Shown here piece by piece: positions 25,424 to 38,190 of a DNA stretch of 64,000 bases; position 1 is the first letter of the stretch; each line of letters starts with the position of its first letter. The DNA is from Physcomitrium patens (taxonomy: Eukaryota; Streptophyta; Bryopsida; Funariales; Funariaceae): NCBI RefSeq assembly GCF_000002425.4, contig NC_037269.1:11876469-11940468 (forward strand). Direction: 5' to 3'. The notes beneath the pieces are model-generated. The model did not search any database. It saw nothing but the letters and a program-made list of their open reading frames with translations, and was not told where the DNA came from. Position numbers and translations under genes: made by a program.

Positions 25424-26350
25424 ATGATGTTTTATATATTTTCTGATTTTTCTAGTTTTATGGATTTTATCACAAGTCATTTAATTTTAAATTCCTATGA
25501 CTCTATATTTGTGATAGAAGATTATTTTATTAAGATGACATTTTTTATACCATATACAAAATATATCACAGAAAAAAAAAATAAAACATATTTTTTTTGG
25601 CAACATTTATTGCTATCATGGATTTTCAAATAATATTATATCAAATAGATCCACTAAATTTGTATCAAAATTTTAGAGAACCTTTTTAAAGATATTGAAG
25701 GTGGATATAAAACTATCTATGGCTTTTCATCCTCAAATTGATGGACAAACAAAACAAATAAGTCAAATTTTGGAAGAGTATTTGTGGCATACATTCAACT
25801 ACCATTAAGATAATTGATCAATTTATTTGTTATTATAAGAGTTTTTTTTATAATAACATAGTACATTTTTCTAATCAATATTTTTTTTAATTAATTATAG
25901 TTATCATCCACAACTTGATACTTTTGATTTCTCAAAAGTTGATAATCATGCAACCAAAGATTTATTAAATTATTTGTTGGAATTACATGTAAAAATGAAG
26001 GCACAATTAAAAGGAGCTCAAAAATGATAAAAGATCAATACAAATGCTTATTGCAAGCAACAACTTTAATTCCACGTGAGTTTTAAAATATAATTATTTT
26101 ATTGAAATATCAAGACTATTTGCCTTTGTGACAAATTAGATTATTGTAGACTTTAAATTTTTTATATAGAAATAGATAATAATCAAGGATATGAGATCAA
26201 AGAAATTTTAGACTTAAGGAGGCACCAAAATAAGTTAGAATATCTTATGTATTGGTACAAATATGATATTAGTGAACGTTCATAGAAGCCAGCCAAGAAT
26301 CTTGCAAATATAGCATAGAAAATTGATGCTTTTTATTGACAATATTTATC
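25424..26350 (+). mobile_element. decayed Ty3/Gypsy chromovirus, integrase and chromodomain
   Basis: The plus strand still reads the integrase core in pieces: MDFITSH, NSYDSIFVIEDYFIKM, FWQHLLLSW, then HPQIDGQTKQISQILEEYL at about 25728-25785. The GPY-like part (YHPQLDTFDFSKVDN to LKGAQK) ends near 26027. At about 26176-26345 one frame reads a chromodomain: YEIKEILDLRRHQNKLEYL, then YWYKYD and PAKNLAN. Stops interrupt it repeatedly. Several fall where a Trp or Gln codon is expected, so one C-to-T or G-to-A change explains each. The element is dead; gag, protease and RT are not readable upstream. The chromodomain places it among chromoviruses. Confidence 0.85.
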
Positions 26351-26514
26351 AAAATAAAGATAATGATTAGAAAATTTTCACTATAAAAAAAAAATTCTAA
26401 AGAAGATTACATTTTACCCTCTTTTTTTGATTATGGTTTTTGTATAATTGTAATATTAAATAGATAGAAATCTAACAACTAGAAAATTCAACTTAAGAAC
26501 TATTGTTTGCTGAA

Positions 26515-28255
26515 TTATTAGTGTTATGTTGTAACATGATTACTTGGTGAAAGATATAAATATGGATTGTATTATAGAAGATCTTAGTTAAAAGATAAAA
26601 TAAAAAAATATGAATAAAAGATAAAAAAGAAGTAAAAATATTTAATATTAATGCTATCTTTTTTTTAAAAAATAAGCTCCTATTTATTTTTTACAACCAT
26701 AAATAAAATTAAATAGAATAAATTAATAAAATAATTAATAAAGATAATTTAAAAAGAAAAAAAAGAAGATTTTTTAATAAAAATTATCTTAACAAATCAA
26801 GAATTGATGCTAAAAAAGGATTGTTTGTGAATCATGATTGAAATCAAATACTAAGGTATAAAAAAATGTGCTCCAATAGTGATTATAAGGTCTTTTGGCA
26901 AATTAAAGAGCAAGATTTGAGAATAGTTATTTAGAAGATTTTTTTGATCTAATTTATGTGATTTGGATATATATTAAATTTTTGAAAATGTTCTCAAAGT
27001 AAGAGATGTATTTAGACGTTTTGGATTTTGAGAAATAAAATAAGTCTTATGTATTTGAAGAATTTGTAGGTATTCTAGAAAATTTGCATTTGAAATTTTA
27101 TGATTTTTTTATTATTTTTGTTTAATTATGTTTAAAAGAAATTAAATCAATTAAATGGTTAAATTAAAGAATATAGAAGTTTTATTAAATTGTGATCTTA
27201 GAAATTTAAATTTTAACATCAATGAAGGTTTTTATGATTCTAAAAAACCTCCCAATTTGATCTTAGCAAAAGTTTGTGACAGCATATTAGGCTTTAGTAT
27301 CTACACATTTGTAAAATTAAAAAGTACTTGAATAATTTAACAATGAGGAATTGTTGCTAAAAGCTTAGCATTTAGGTTGGAAAAGTAAGACGGCTAACTT
27401 TTGAGAGATTTATGAGCTCTTTCTTTTTATTAGTAAGTTCAATTTTTTAAAGTTTTTTTATATTATTATTTTCTTAAGAATTTAAATATAGATGAAATTT
27501 TAGTTGAAATAAATAGTTTGATTAATAGCTATTAGAATTTTAAAACATCTACAAGAATTGAATTGGATGGTTTGTTTATCTTAATATAAGACACAATAGA
27601 TAGCTAAAAGAAATTATCAACTATCTTTTAAAAGAATAAAGATTAGAATATAAGGCAAATACAATTTATTATATTTTTGACTTCTTTAATATGTGACTAT
27701 CACTTCTTATAGAACTTGTTCTTAAAAAGAGGAGATAATATCATAGACATATTTAATTACTTATATAAGAAGTATTAGGTAGAAGATAAATGTAAGAAAA
27801 TTTAATAATATCTTGTGATGGAACTTCTTAGAAGCTTTGTAAATGTGGATTTGACTATATATGTATTAATAATTGATTAATAGGTTGAAAACTTGACCAT
27901 CAAGTTAGCCACATGTCATACATATTGGTGGCTTGTGGTATAAATTGACCATGTATCATACGTATAAAAAACTTATCTTGTAAGTTAAACACATATTTTG
28001 CAAGTTGGACAAGTGTTAAAGGTTTTGTAAAATATTGCCATATAATTTTTAATTAGAGAATATATATGGAGGCAAGAGTAAAGCCTTCTTCACACTTGTC
28101 AATACCTTTCTTATTTTTATTCTTGTTTCAAGAGCTTCTAGTCTTCTTGTCTTTGCCAATAGCCATTTTAGTTCTAATACATTGCTTACTTTGAATAAAT
28201 ATCTGTTCTTTTTAAGTATCACAAAAGCGTATTAAGGTTTGTATTATTTAAGATT
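26515..28255 (+). mobile_element. LTR-like repeat copy 1, probable 3' LTR of the chromovirus
   Basis: About 1.74 kb directly downstream of the chromodomain has a diverged second copy at about 40555-42345. Matching blocks in the same order include AAGATAAAAAAG-type blocks near 26615, AGAATTGAT near 26808, AAAGTAAGAGATGT near 26996, TTTTGGATTTT near 27020 and GGAGGCAAGAGT near 28071. It begins near TGTTGTAACATG. Position after the integrase, length and repetition fit a 3' LTR. The exact ends and any target-site duplication are not determined. Confidence 0.7.
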
Positions 28256-28569
28256 CATGTCATTGATAGTACTACTAGATATATGGATCCAAAAGTGATT
28301 TATTGCCATAAGCTAGAAAGTGGATTTAATATGCTAGTAAGTATAAAATAAAAATAAAAAATTAATGTATACACTTTTGATATAGTGTGATTTGAAATAT
28401 TAATTATAAATTTATTTTTTATCTTAAATTCAAATAAAGTAAAGATAAAGATAAAAGAGGTGATTTTCTATCTCTAATTAATTATTTTCCACTAATTTTG
28501 AATTTTTTGATAGAAAATTATTAGAAATTTAATTTCGAAGATTGTCCCCCTTTTGATAAAATTTTTAAG

Positions 28570-29290
28570 GTAATGAGGTGTGCAAAATATTTATTCATGG
28601 CATTATATTCAAGCTTGATATCATTATCAAATGAATTAATTAATTTCACATCTTTGAACACCTTAAAAATAAATAAGTGCTTAAACTTGACATTATTGCC
28701 AAATGGATCAAGCAACTTCAAAATTTTAACTATATTTCATATAAGTGAGTGTGTAAGCTTGACTTTATCGGTAAATAAATAAAATAATTTCACATCTTTG
28801 ACTATCTTAAGTAGATGCTTAAGCTTAACATTATTACTCAATGAATTAAGTAATCTCATATCCTTGACTATCTTAAATGTAAATAGGTGTTGGAGATTGA
28901 GATTATTGCCAAATAGATTGGGCAAACTTATAACTTTAATTACCTTTGACATAATTAAGTATTCAAGCTTGACATTACTGTCAAAAAACTTAGGCAACTT
29001 CACAACTTTTACCACCTAAAATATAAGTGAGTGCATAAGCTTGACATCATTATCAAAAGAATTGAACAACATCCAATACCTTCTCATATTTAGGGCATTG
29101 GATGTTGATAATATTGCTAAATGAACTAAGCAATCTCACATCTTTAACTAAATTTGATATAACTAAGTGCTTAAGCTTGACATCATTGTCAAATGAATTT
29201 GACAACCTCACATCTTTAACTAATTGAAATATAAGTGAGTGCTTGAGTTTGACATTATTGACAAATGAATTGAGAAACTTTTTTTATTTT
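28570..29290 (+). pseudogene. decayed leucine-rich-repeat array (24-residue units)
   Basis: The plus strand reads at least nine degenerate units of about 72 bases, in the pattern CxSLTxLxNELxNLTSLTxxNI. Clear examples are SNELINFTSLNTL, LLNELSNLISLTIL, SNEFDNLTSLT and LTNELRNF. A frame change occurs near 29090 and a stop lies in one of the last units. The unit is that of plant disease-resistance or TIR-NBS-LRR-like LRRs of the LPNELGNLTSLT type, which I recall as abundant in mosses. Pro codons of the LPNEL motif are mostly lost (S, L or T instead), in keeping with C-to-T decay. No NB-ARC or TIR part is seen. The 92-codon open frame on the minus strand is a shadow. Confidence 0.72.
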
Positions 29291-29339
29291 TTTTATTTAT
29301 TGTTATTGATAAAAGAAGAAGCAAAAGCTTGATGTGATT

Positions 29340-29383
<44 letters not shown>

Positions 29384-30022
29384 ATTTTATAACTAATAGA
29401 TACTATATTTATAAATTAATAAAAATATAAAATAAGTTTAAATAAGATATTTTTAGACTAAATAGTATTAAAATTAGAAATTCTAAAAAAAATAGGTTTA
29501 GATTCTTGTTCAACAAAAGATCAACTATGCTTTACCACAATTCTATATCTGTTTGTATCCACAAAGTCCAAACCATCCAAGTATAATATGTTGTAATAAT
29601 GATATATTTATTATACAAGTGTCTTATTTCTAATATTAATGGATTATTTCATTTATCAAGAATAAAAATTTGCTTCACACTCATGCACTTGATGTATGTA
29701 CCTAAAAAAATTGATTTTGTATTTGAACACCATAATCAATCAAAGATTAGACATAATATTCTATTCTTGCAAAATTAAAAATACTAGAGACAACTTCAAT
29801 TAAACAAAGATGTTGAATTCTAAGCAATGCAGTTTCATCCTTGATTTGTATTGTTTTTTTTTCATATGTACTGTTTCTTGTCAAAGTTACTCCTAGTTGC
29901 TTTTTAACATATAAGTTAAAAAAGAAAGAAGGAATTATCAATGTAGGCATGAATTTAACAACTATTTTAGAAAGATTTGGAATTTGCATAATTATCTTCA
30001 TGTTTTTTGTAGCTCTAGACTT

Positions 30023-30059
<37 letters not shown>

Positions 30060-31040
30060 TAAACATCTTAATACATATCTAATAGTTGCATTATTTTTTT
30101 ATTTAAAATAATTAGAATTTATATTTTTTTATATTTTTATTTAATGAATCAAAATTAATAATAAGACCTAAATATTATAGATTTCTAAACATCATATGAG
30201 AGCTTATAAAATTTAAAAAGAAATGAACCTATTATAAACTTCCTTTTAAATATTCTAAATTCATATCAGAAATTTTTAAAAGCTTTCTAAAAATATCTCA
30301 TTTGTTGCACCTTAATATTGTTTCTTAATTGAAAAAGAGCCAAGATTTACCAATGTAAACTAAGGGCATGTAAGAACAAACTTCTACCACAAATTTGAAT
30401 AAAAGTTAAGAATTTAAAAATAAAATAAATTATAACATAGTTTTGAGTTTAGGTTTAATTTGATTTTTAAAAAATATTCATCATTAGGCACTTCATCTAA
30501 AAATAAAAAATAGGCACATCATTTAAAGGAGTAAACTCTTAATTAACAATTTTATAAATTCATAATTAAGACATGAGAATTAAATAATATAAAACTAATA
30601 AATTAACTTATAATAATATTTTTATTTAACTTAATAATATTGATGGTATGAACATATTTTATGTATAAATATATAAAATCTTACATAAATTCTTGAATCC
30701 ATTTATTTATTTACTTATTACTTGGTGAACAATATTTTTAGAATGTTTAATGTGTTTTTAAGATAAGTTTTAATGAGAATATCAATATATATTTTTTAGA
30801 TCATACCTCCAATTTGGTATGATTTCTCATGTATATTTATTGATTATACAACCATATTTAAAATTTCTAAAAATAATTTTAAATAAAAATTTGTAGTATA
30901 TTTTATCTTGTTATAGTTCTTATTTATATGATTATATATCTAATTTTATTTTTTAAAAGACATACTTATATTGAGCTTGGTAATTTAAATAATAAATCAT
31001 AATCTTTACTTTAAGATAGTAATAAAATTTAATATTTGAT

Positions 31041-31077
<37 letters not shown>

Positions 31078-31256
31078 TGTTGTAACAAAGAAACCATACT
31101 ATATTTAAAAATTACAAGATTTATTTTATTCTCTCAATAAATTTAGATAACGGATATTATTAATGCTTCTGCAATTTTTGCCTCTATCACCACAACCCAC
31201 CATCCACCCATTTAACATGGTTTTTTAATTTTCTTATTTCAGTATTTCTTTGGTAA

Positions 31257-31287
<31 letters not shown>

Positions 31288-31740
31288 GTATAATGAAAAT
31301 TTAAAATAATAAATATTTTATTAAAATAATTTCAAAAAATAAAAATAAAAATCAACAATCATTTTTTATTTGGCATTGACAAAAAGGTCTGAATGGTGGT
31401 TTGTGATTGCAATAGCAAAAACCATACCAAAATGTGGTACATAGTAAATTGTACTAGCATTGGAAATACTCTAGATGTTTTTTATTTTTTATTTTTTCAT
31501 TAAATTCTACTTATCAATTTTATATGTTTATTGTAGTTTAAATGATATATTATTAAATTTTATAATTTTAAATAATAATAAATATTCAATATGAAATGGT
31601 AAATATAGCTAGAAGAGAATAATATTTTTTTAATAGATGGGTAGATTATATTATTTTAAGTAAATTTAGTTATAGATAAAAGAAAGGTCTAATAGTCCTC
31701 CTCCTTTTGATAATACAGCTTAACTTTTGTTTACCCCTAA

Positions 31741-31776
<36 letters not shown>

Positions 31777-33090
31777 CGTTTCTTTTCGTCATAAAATTTA
31801 CAAATAAAAATCAAAGTTATTAAATTTTCAAAATTTGAAAAATATATTCTAAAATAAAAAAATATTATATATATTTACTAATGTATAGAATTATAAATAA
31901 ATTTATAAAAAATATACATTCACCTTTTATATATATATATATATTTAGTACAAAAAAGAATTTAAAAATTAATTCAATAAAATATTAAAAATAAATTATC
32001 AAAAGAGATTTAAAATAAATGGTCTATGATGAAGTGTGTTAAGTTGAAGAATTTTGGATTTACATGTTGCAAAATAAACTTGGTATGTAAATAATGATTC
32101 CATTGACATGTTTTTTTTATAAAAAGAGAAAAATGCTCAGATTTCAAAAAGATTTTTACTACAATTAATTACATATGTCTTTCTCTTTTTTAGACTAATT
32201 TTTTTTATCATATAATGCAATTAAAAAACATTATTCTTTTTATGTTTTTAAGTAGTACAAAAGTTAAAGTAAAGTATGAATATATATATATTTTAAAATA
32301 AAAATTTGACATAATACATAAGTTTATATGTATATATATAGTAATTATGTATGCAACATAATTTATATTTTTCTCTTATATTGTAAAAGAAAAATCATAA
32401 ACTTTATTATAAGATTTTTATCAGATGATAAAAAAAATTAAAGAAAATTCTATGTTATATATAAAATAAGATCTTTTATTTAACAATGTTCTTTAAACTA
32501 ACTTAGTTTTATGCTCTTAGAAAATAATGTATGGTGGTATTTTCAAATTCAGCAAAGATTCTTAATATTTACAAGAATACATGATAATTTCCCTTTTGAT
32601 ATTTTTCAAAATCTTAATGATCCACATGTATTTAAAAGAAATCATCTCTTTTTTTATAAATATGATTGGTGCTCCCATATGAACTGTATTTTACAAACCT
32701 TAATCTAATTTGTGATCAAAATTCTAAATTTTGAAAAAAAAAAAAAAAAAAAAACCCATACACTCACCTGAAGCTAAGAAGGCATTTTTGAAAATCAGAA
32801 AGCAGTCATATTGTTTTACAAAACTTTCACCACATAGGATTATCAGAAATTAGTCATGGATTAATTTTTATTTAACCAAAATTTAATTAATTAATTAGTT
32901 GATTTTCTTATTTAAAGGTGAACACAACCTGCATCTATCTTATTCTAAAGCTTTGATGCTTTTCAACATTTATAATTTAGTAAATCCTTTATGCAATAAC
33001 ATTACATATCTTCATTCTTTATACCTTTCATACATTAATATATTGATTTCAGGATTAGAGACTCCACACCATTCCCCAGTGATGAGATCC
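29291..33090. other. AT desert with microsatellites
   Basis: Contains TA runs at 29343-29381, 31045-31071 and near 31262-31287, a TTTA tetranucleotide array at 30024-30061, a poly-T run at 31746-31776 and a poly-A run near 32735-32754. I could not recognise a protein segment on either strand. The last few hundred bases are likely the 3'UTR side of the O-fucosyltransferase gene. Confidence 0.6.
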
Positions 33091-33096
33091 ATCAAT

Positions 33097-36000
33097 TCAG
33101 GATTGGCACATACAAGGAGTGAGTGGATTCTCCCAAATGTCATACATGGGACTCGTTGCCTCGGGCAACCCGGTTCTCGTCTTGTGCATCTCGGCAACCT
33201 CATGGACAAAACTTGTCCAACTCATGAAAGGATCTCCAAGTGCATATGCCATCACCCCCTTGTAGGGCTTGATGGATTTCCGTCGGTGGCCGTAGTAGTA
33301 CCTACGAGCACCGATGACAAGCTTTGCGAAGTTGCCACCATGAGTCACCACAAACACATCCGACTTCAAGCACACCAAGAAATCCAATGCTGCTAAAGAT
33401 GTGATGTGCCTCTGAAAGGGAGCAAGCTCCTCCTTGCTGGCTAAATCCTCTTTTCGGACCTGCACAAATATCAAACTTATCACTGTAAAATGCAATGAAG
33501 GAAACAATAATTCATCAGTTTTCATATACACAAAAATTATAACAATATCGACATTCAAATATATATATATATATATATATATATTCATACATACCAAGTT
33601 GGGAAACATTCTCTGGAGTGGAAGCATCTGGGTATTTCCTCCATAGAGTGCACCAGATGCAACATAAACTTGGGAATCCTTTTTGTAGCCAATTGCATTG
33701 AGAATCAGAGCAACCTCACCAGGTTCTAGTGGGCATTTTCCTTGCTTCCGCTTGCAGAGGGCCTCATTCCACATCATGGTGTCATTCTGTATGAAAAGCC
33801 AATAATAATGTGAAAAAACCTTGGTTACTAATTTGGGTATTTAAGAAGTGTTAGATCAGCTATTGAAACTCTTCATGAAGATAAATGCTTGTTGGGGCTT
33901 TCCATTCAAAGTAAAAATTAGGGGGCAATTGGAAAGTAGATTTTCTGACCTTGAATTGTCTTGGCCATTCCTTCTTTCTGTATTCCCTTAGTGCAGCCTT
34001 TTCTGTGCGAGTTCCAACAAAGTCACAAAAGGATAATCCCACCATTCCTTTCTCAAACCGCAAATGTAATGCCCTGGATACAAGATCATAATTTCTCTTA
34101 TAACATCAGAAATGAAATCCAACAGTTGGAGTTATGAACAATTAAAACAAAACAAACAAACAAATCTATTATAAATATATGTCCTTGCTCTCATACCAGG
34201 ATGCTCAATTGTTTCCTTGTGAACTGAGGGAAGTTTAGCAATGAGTAGAGGCAAATTTAACACAAATTAAAATGCAGTGTATGTATCAAGTTTTGTTTAA
34301 CATAGTGAGTCAGGTTCAAATTTTAAAATTATATTTTCCAAAAAACATGAACCAGAGACAAGGTCTGACAGGGACCCATGGCTACATAAAAATGCCATCA
34401 TTATTTTTTTTAAAACAACTCTCAATTTTGGGGCTCTTTTGGAATTATATCATAATCAATTCTTATTGATTTTAAGCATCAAATTATCTCATGTCACTTG
34501 ATTGAAGTTTTTTATTTTTATTTTTATTATTTTTGTTGGTGTTAATATGATTTTATAAGAGGTTTAGAGTCACAACAAATACATCTATACACATATCATT
34601 TGATGCCTTAGTACCAGCTCTTGCTTGTACTACATACAGTGTTTTCTTTATAGCATGAGATGGTGAAAGAAAATTAGAACTGCTAATCAACAAGGATGCA
34701 ACAAGGATTAATAATATGTTTTCAAGACAACTACAAGCTTACATGAAAGGAGTTTGTTTGCCTGTCCGATTGTGCATCCGTGCCACAAGGACATCAGCCA
34801 TTTTTTCAGTCTCAGGTAGAAACTTTAGGGCATGATAGTTCACACGGCATCGTAACTTGTTTATCTCAACTGGCACATTTTCATACCTGCAATTGAAAAA
34901 TGGGAAATGAACCTCAATGCATCACTGCTCTACATTTTGGGCAGGATGGTCAAGACACATGTACTATGGGAACTTCCACACTTTGTTTTAAAGTCCAAGA
35001 TGCAATATCTGTTTAGACATAAGCTGTAGGAATTAACATTGAATTTACCCAAGTCTATTGGCAAAGGGCTTGAGAGCCATGAGTTTCTTTTCCTTGATCT
35101 GTGGAAGAACATTTTGTAGGTAGAATTGGGCACTTGCGTACTTGGGGATGTTCTTGATGGTGAATCTGCTCCCTCATAGACAATAAATCAAAATAAAATT
35201 TCCACTGAAAGATTCAAGTACCTTCTTAATTCACTTGACATGGTTATCAAGAACTAGAAGGTGGAGCTGGGCTGCTTGAGCTATTTTGCCCTACACATGA
35301 CTTTAAGAAACTGGTTTGTATCCATCACAAATGTGCAACAGCCTTCCACTTCTTTGCTGGAGTTGGGATTATTCAAGAGATGCAGGTGCTAAAACCACAA
35401 TGTTTAGTGGACAGACCTAATTGAGGAGTAAAATTCCTTGTGATGAGGGATCCAATTTGGAGGCTCCCTGATTATGTGGACATCATCTTTGAGGTAGTGA
35501 ATGAAGTGCTCAACATCAAACACATCTGCAAATTGTCTGCAAGGTAACTTTCTTATAACTTCCCACACTCAACAACCTTGTTGCATACAATAGAATTCTG
35601 CACAATGTCATGCATTTCCTGAGAGGGTGTTATTCATTTATAGCTAAGTAGTGAGTACTCACATTTGTGTGTAGGTTCTAGACAAATTCAAAACCATTAA
35701 TGATATTTCTGAACAGAATCTTGGAAGTAAGGAATGAGGTCAGTTTGTAACACACATTTGGTCTTTCCAAATTGAATCCAGCTTGAAGATAGGAAGGATC
35801 AGAGTGCAGTTCATGATTCGTGCCACTGCAACAGCATTGATTATCTGCACAAAACAAAACCCTTTTGAACCATTTCCTTCTCAAAGGTAGTGACTAGTGT
35901 GTACTGGGTTCAACTTTACACAAAGTGTAGAGATCAATAATGTATAAAAGTATATCCATTCTGTTGGGGTAAAGATTAACTTCTAGTCAAAATGTCTACA

Positions 36001-38190
36001 TGTAATAAGTACAGGTCAAACCTTTTAAATTAAACTTTATGCACAGAAAACATATTTTATTACACCAAAAACAAGGTTTGATACAAACCCAATGCTATGA
36101 TAACTAAACAATTTGCCTATTTTCTGTGCCAACTGTGAAGGTTGAAACTATCCTTATGACCATGCCATAGTCAGATCTTCTTTGCCTCACAAGTCATTTT
36201 GGCCCTAAATTTAAATCTTCAATGTAAAGCAATAAAATAAAGCAATCTACTTCAATTTTTGAAAGGCTAAAATGTGAAATTTTAGTAAAATTTTCATTCT
36301 TGAGCTTAATCTTATTAGGAGAAAATTTTGGGACTTGTCTAAAACAACATCTCAATCAAATGATCCAACCGGTCCAAATTTTAAATAAAGAAATTTCTTA
36401 TCTTTTACTTCAAGTAAGATTCAAAGTTGCATGGAATTCAAGTCATATAGTTTTGAAGACTTCTTTTGGTTTCAGGACATGATTTGAATTTTAAAAGTGT
36501 AATCAACCTGAAAATTGTTAAGTTGTAATTTTATAAGCTGTAAAATAATTCTTTTCAAAGGATTGAATTGTCAAGAATTGGTTCAAACTAAACCATACAA
36601 ACATTAAAAATGAAGTATTCATCATAATATATTATTTTTAGATTTTAAAATATGTTGTGCTAAATAATAACTTAAATTAAAGTACATATGTTCTCAAATT
36701 AAGTATTCAAATAAACATGAATGTGAATAGAGTATTTGATCAGATATCTTTTGTGTATGTGTATGTATATATATGTATAATGAAACTTTCATACCTGGCA
36801 TATTATTCAATTACCCACTTGTATAATTTTAAAAATGTTACAAATTTTACATTTTTAGCCAACCACATAAAAAACCTAAAATTGAAACCACCAACATTTT
36901 GATTCTTGTAGATAACTTTTAAGAAAATTACATGTGTGGAGGTTTATACATTTGCAACATTCTTCTAATGCATGATTATGAATCCAACTTGCACATTGTG
37001 ATCAACAAAACACAGCTTTGGTCCAATCCTTTACAAACTTATGGTCAAACCATCTCCCATAATTCCATATCTAGAAATAGTGTAGACATGACTTACAGCT
37101 ATCCTCTGCTGATTCAGTCCACCTTCAGCAATGATGCCAACATAACCATTGCCCCCATGGTAACCTGGTGGAGCTGCAGAACAGGGGACAAAATATAATA
37201 CCCTAATGGATCCAAAGTGCTATGTGCCTTCTGTCATTCCCATTGTGCACAAAATAACAAAATTTACCTGACCTTCAATTTCTTAGAGGATTTATAAGAA
37301 CAGTGCAAGGATTAAGAAGTTGCTTCTACTCTTAGAATAATACTCTGGTCACCTTTGATGATAAAAAGGTAAGTAAATTACAACATTTGCAAAGTACAGT
37401 AAGTAAAGATGATGTTAACAGCTTGTTCTCTAAGAAAAGAATATTACATTTAAATGTCATGGTATTTTGTTAGAAATTATCATCATAGTATATTGATAAA
37501 TGCCAATTTCTTATATTGTATTTTATGTATGCAACAATAGCATGTACGATTTTTACATAGAACCAACCAGTTAAAAATTCACTTAGCAGAAGCTACTGAT
37601 TGTCATGCAAACAAGAGTTTCTACCAACAAATCCTTGCAGGATTTTTCATTGATAAATTGGCAGGGAGTTTGAGAAAATACGGTCATAGTCACGTGGCCT
37701 TCTCTCTGCGCAAGCTCTCCAATCTTTGGTGGCAACCACAGGATTCTCCCAAAGAGATTCATCCTCTTTCAGCTGCAAGTGTACAGAAACCGTGAACCAA
37801 ACCACGAATCAATACAGAAAACGGAAAGCGTGCATGAATATACGTGGACAAAAGAATGTGCTTTTTAACGAGCAGTTTAAGGTCCTGACTTCTCACATGA
37901 GGACATCGCGTCCTGAATTCATCCCTCACGCAAAGAAACGGAGTCGATGTCTTGAACACAAGCTCCAAGATACAGTTAGGCAGCTTTCATATGACACTAA
38001 GTCACGCAACCAAACGTGAAACATGTACAATCTGCTTCATCATAATTTAAGACAGAAGACGTACAAAGAAATTTCGAAGTTGTGAAGTAGAGGCGATCGT
38101 TAAAATCAGAAGAACTGTAATTCCAATTGCTAAAGCCGGGACGAACCACCGGCGAAGGGGTGGTCTTCTCTCCCATCCTCTTGTAGACAT
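33097..38190 (-). CDS. plant O-fucosyltransferase family protein (GDP-fucose protein O-fucosyltransferase-like)
   Basis: Type II Golgi membrane glycosyltransferase of the plant O-FucT (former DUF246) family; most members' acceptors are unknown. Ten minus-strand exons: 38190-38065, 37772-37682, 37173-37097, 35844-35756, 35536-35417, 35165-35049, 34886-34743, 34073-33950, 33786-33595, 33459-33097; 480 residues with all phases joining. Residues 15-34 form the signal anchor after an Arg-rich N-terminus. Sugar-nucleotide site motifs are GGLNQQR (90-96; family usually GGLNQMR), HLRFE (258-262) and THGGNFAKL (399 on). WENPLTPCMC near the end is the typical C-terminus. RRYYYGHRRKS has two more residues than the RRYMGHRQKS form I remember. 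The 1.25-kb intron between exons 3 and 4 is much the longest. The acceptor sugar or protein is not inferable. Confidence 0.93.

Noticed and set aside
28737..29015. 92-codon minus-strand open frame in the LRR region
   Set aside because: The plus strand carries the recognisable LRR pattern; the minus frame repeats with the same 72-base period as a shadow.
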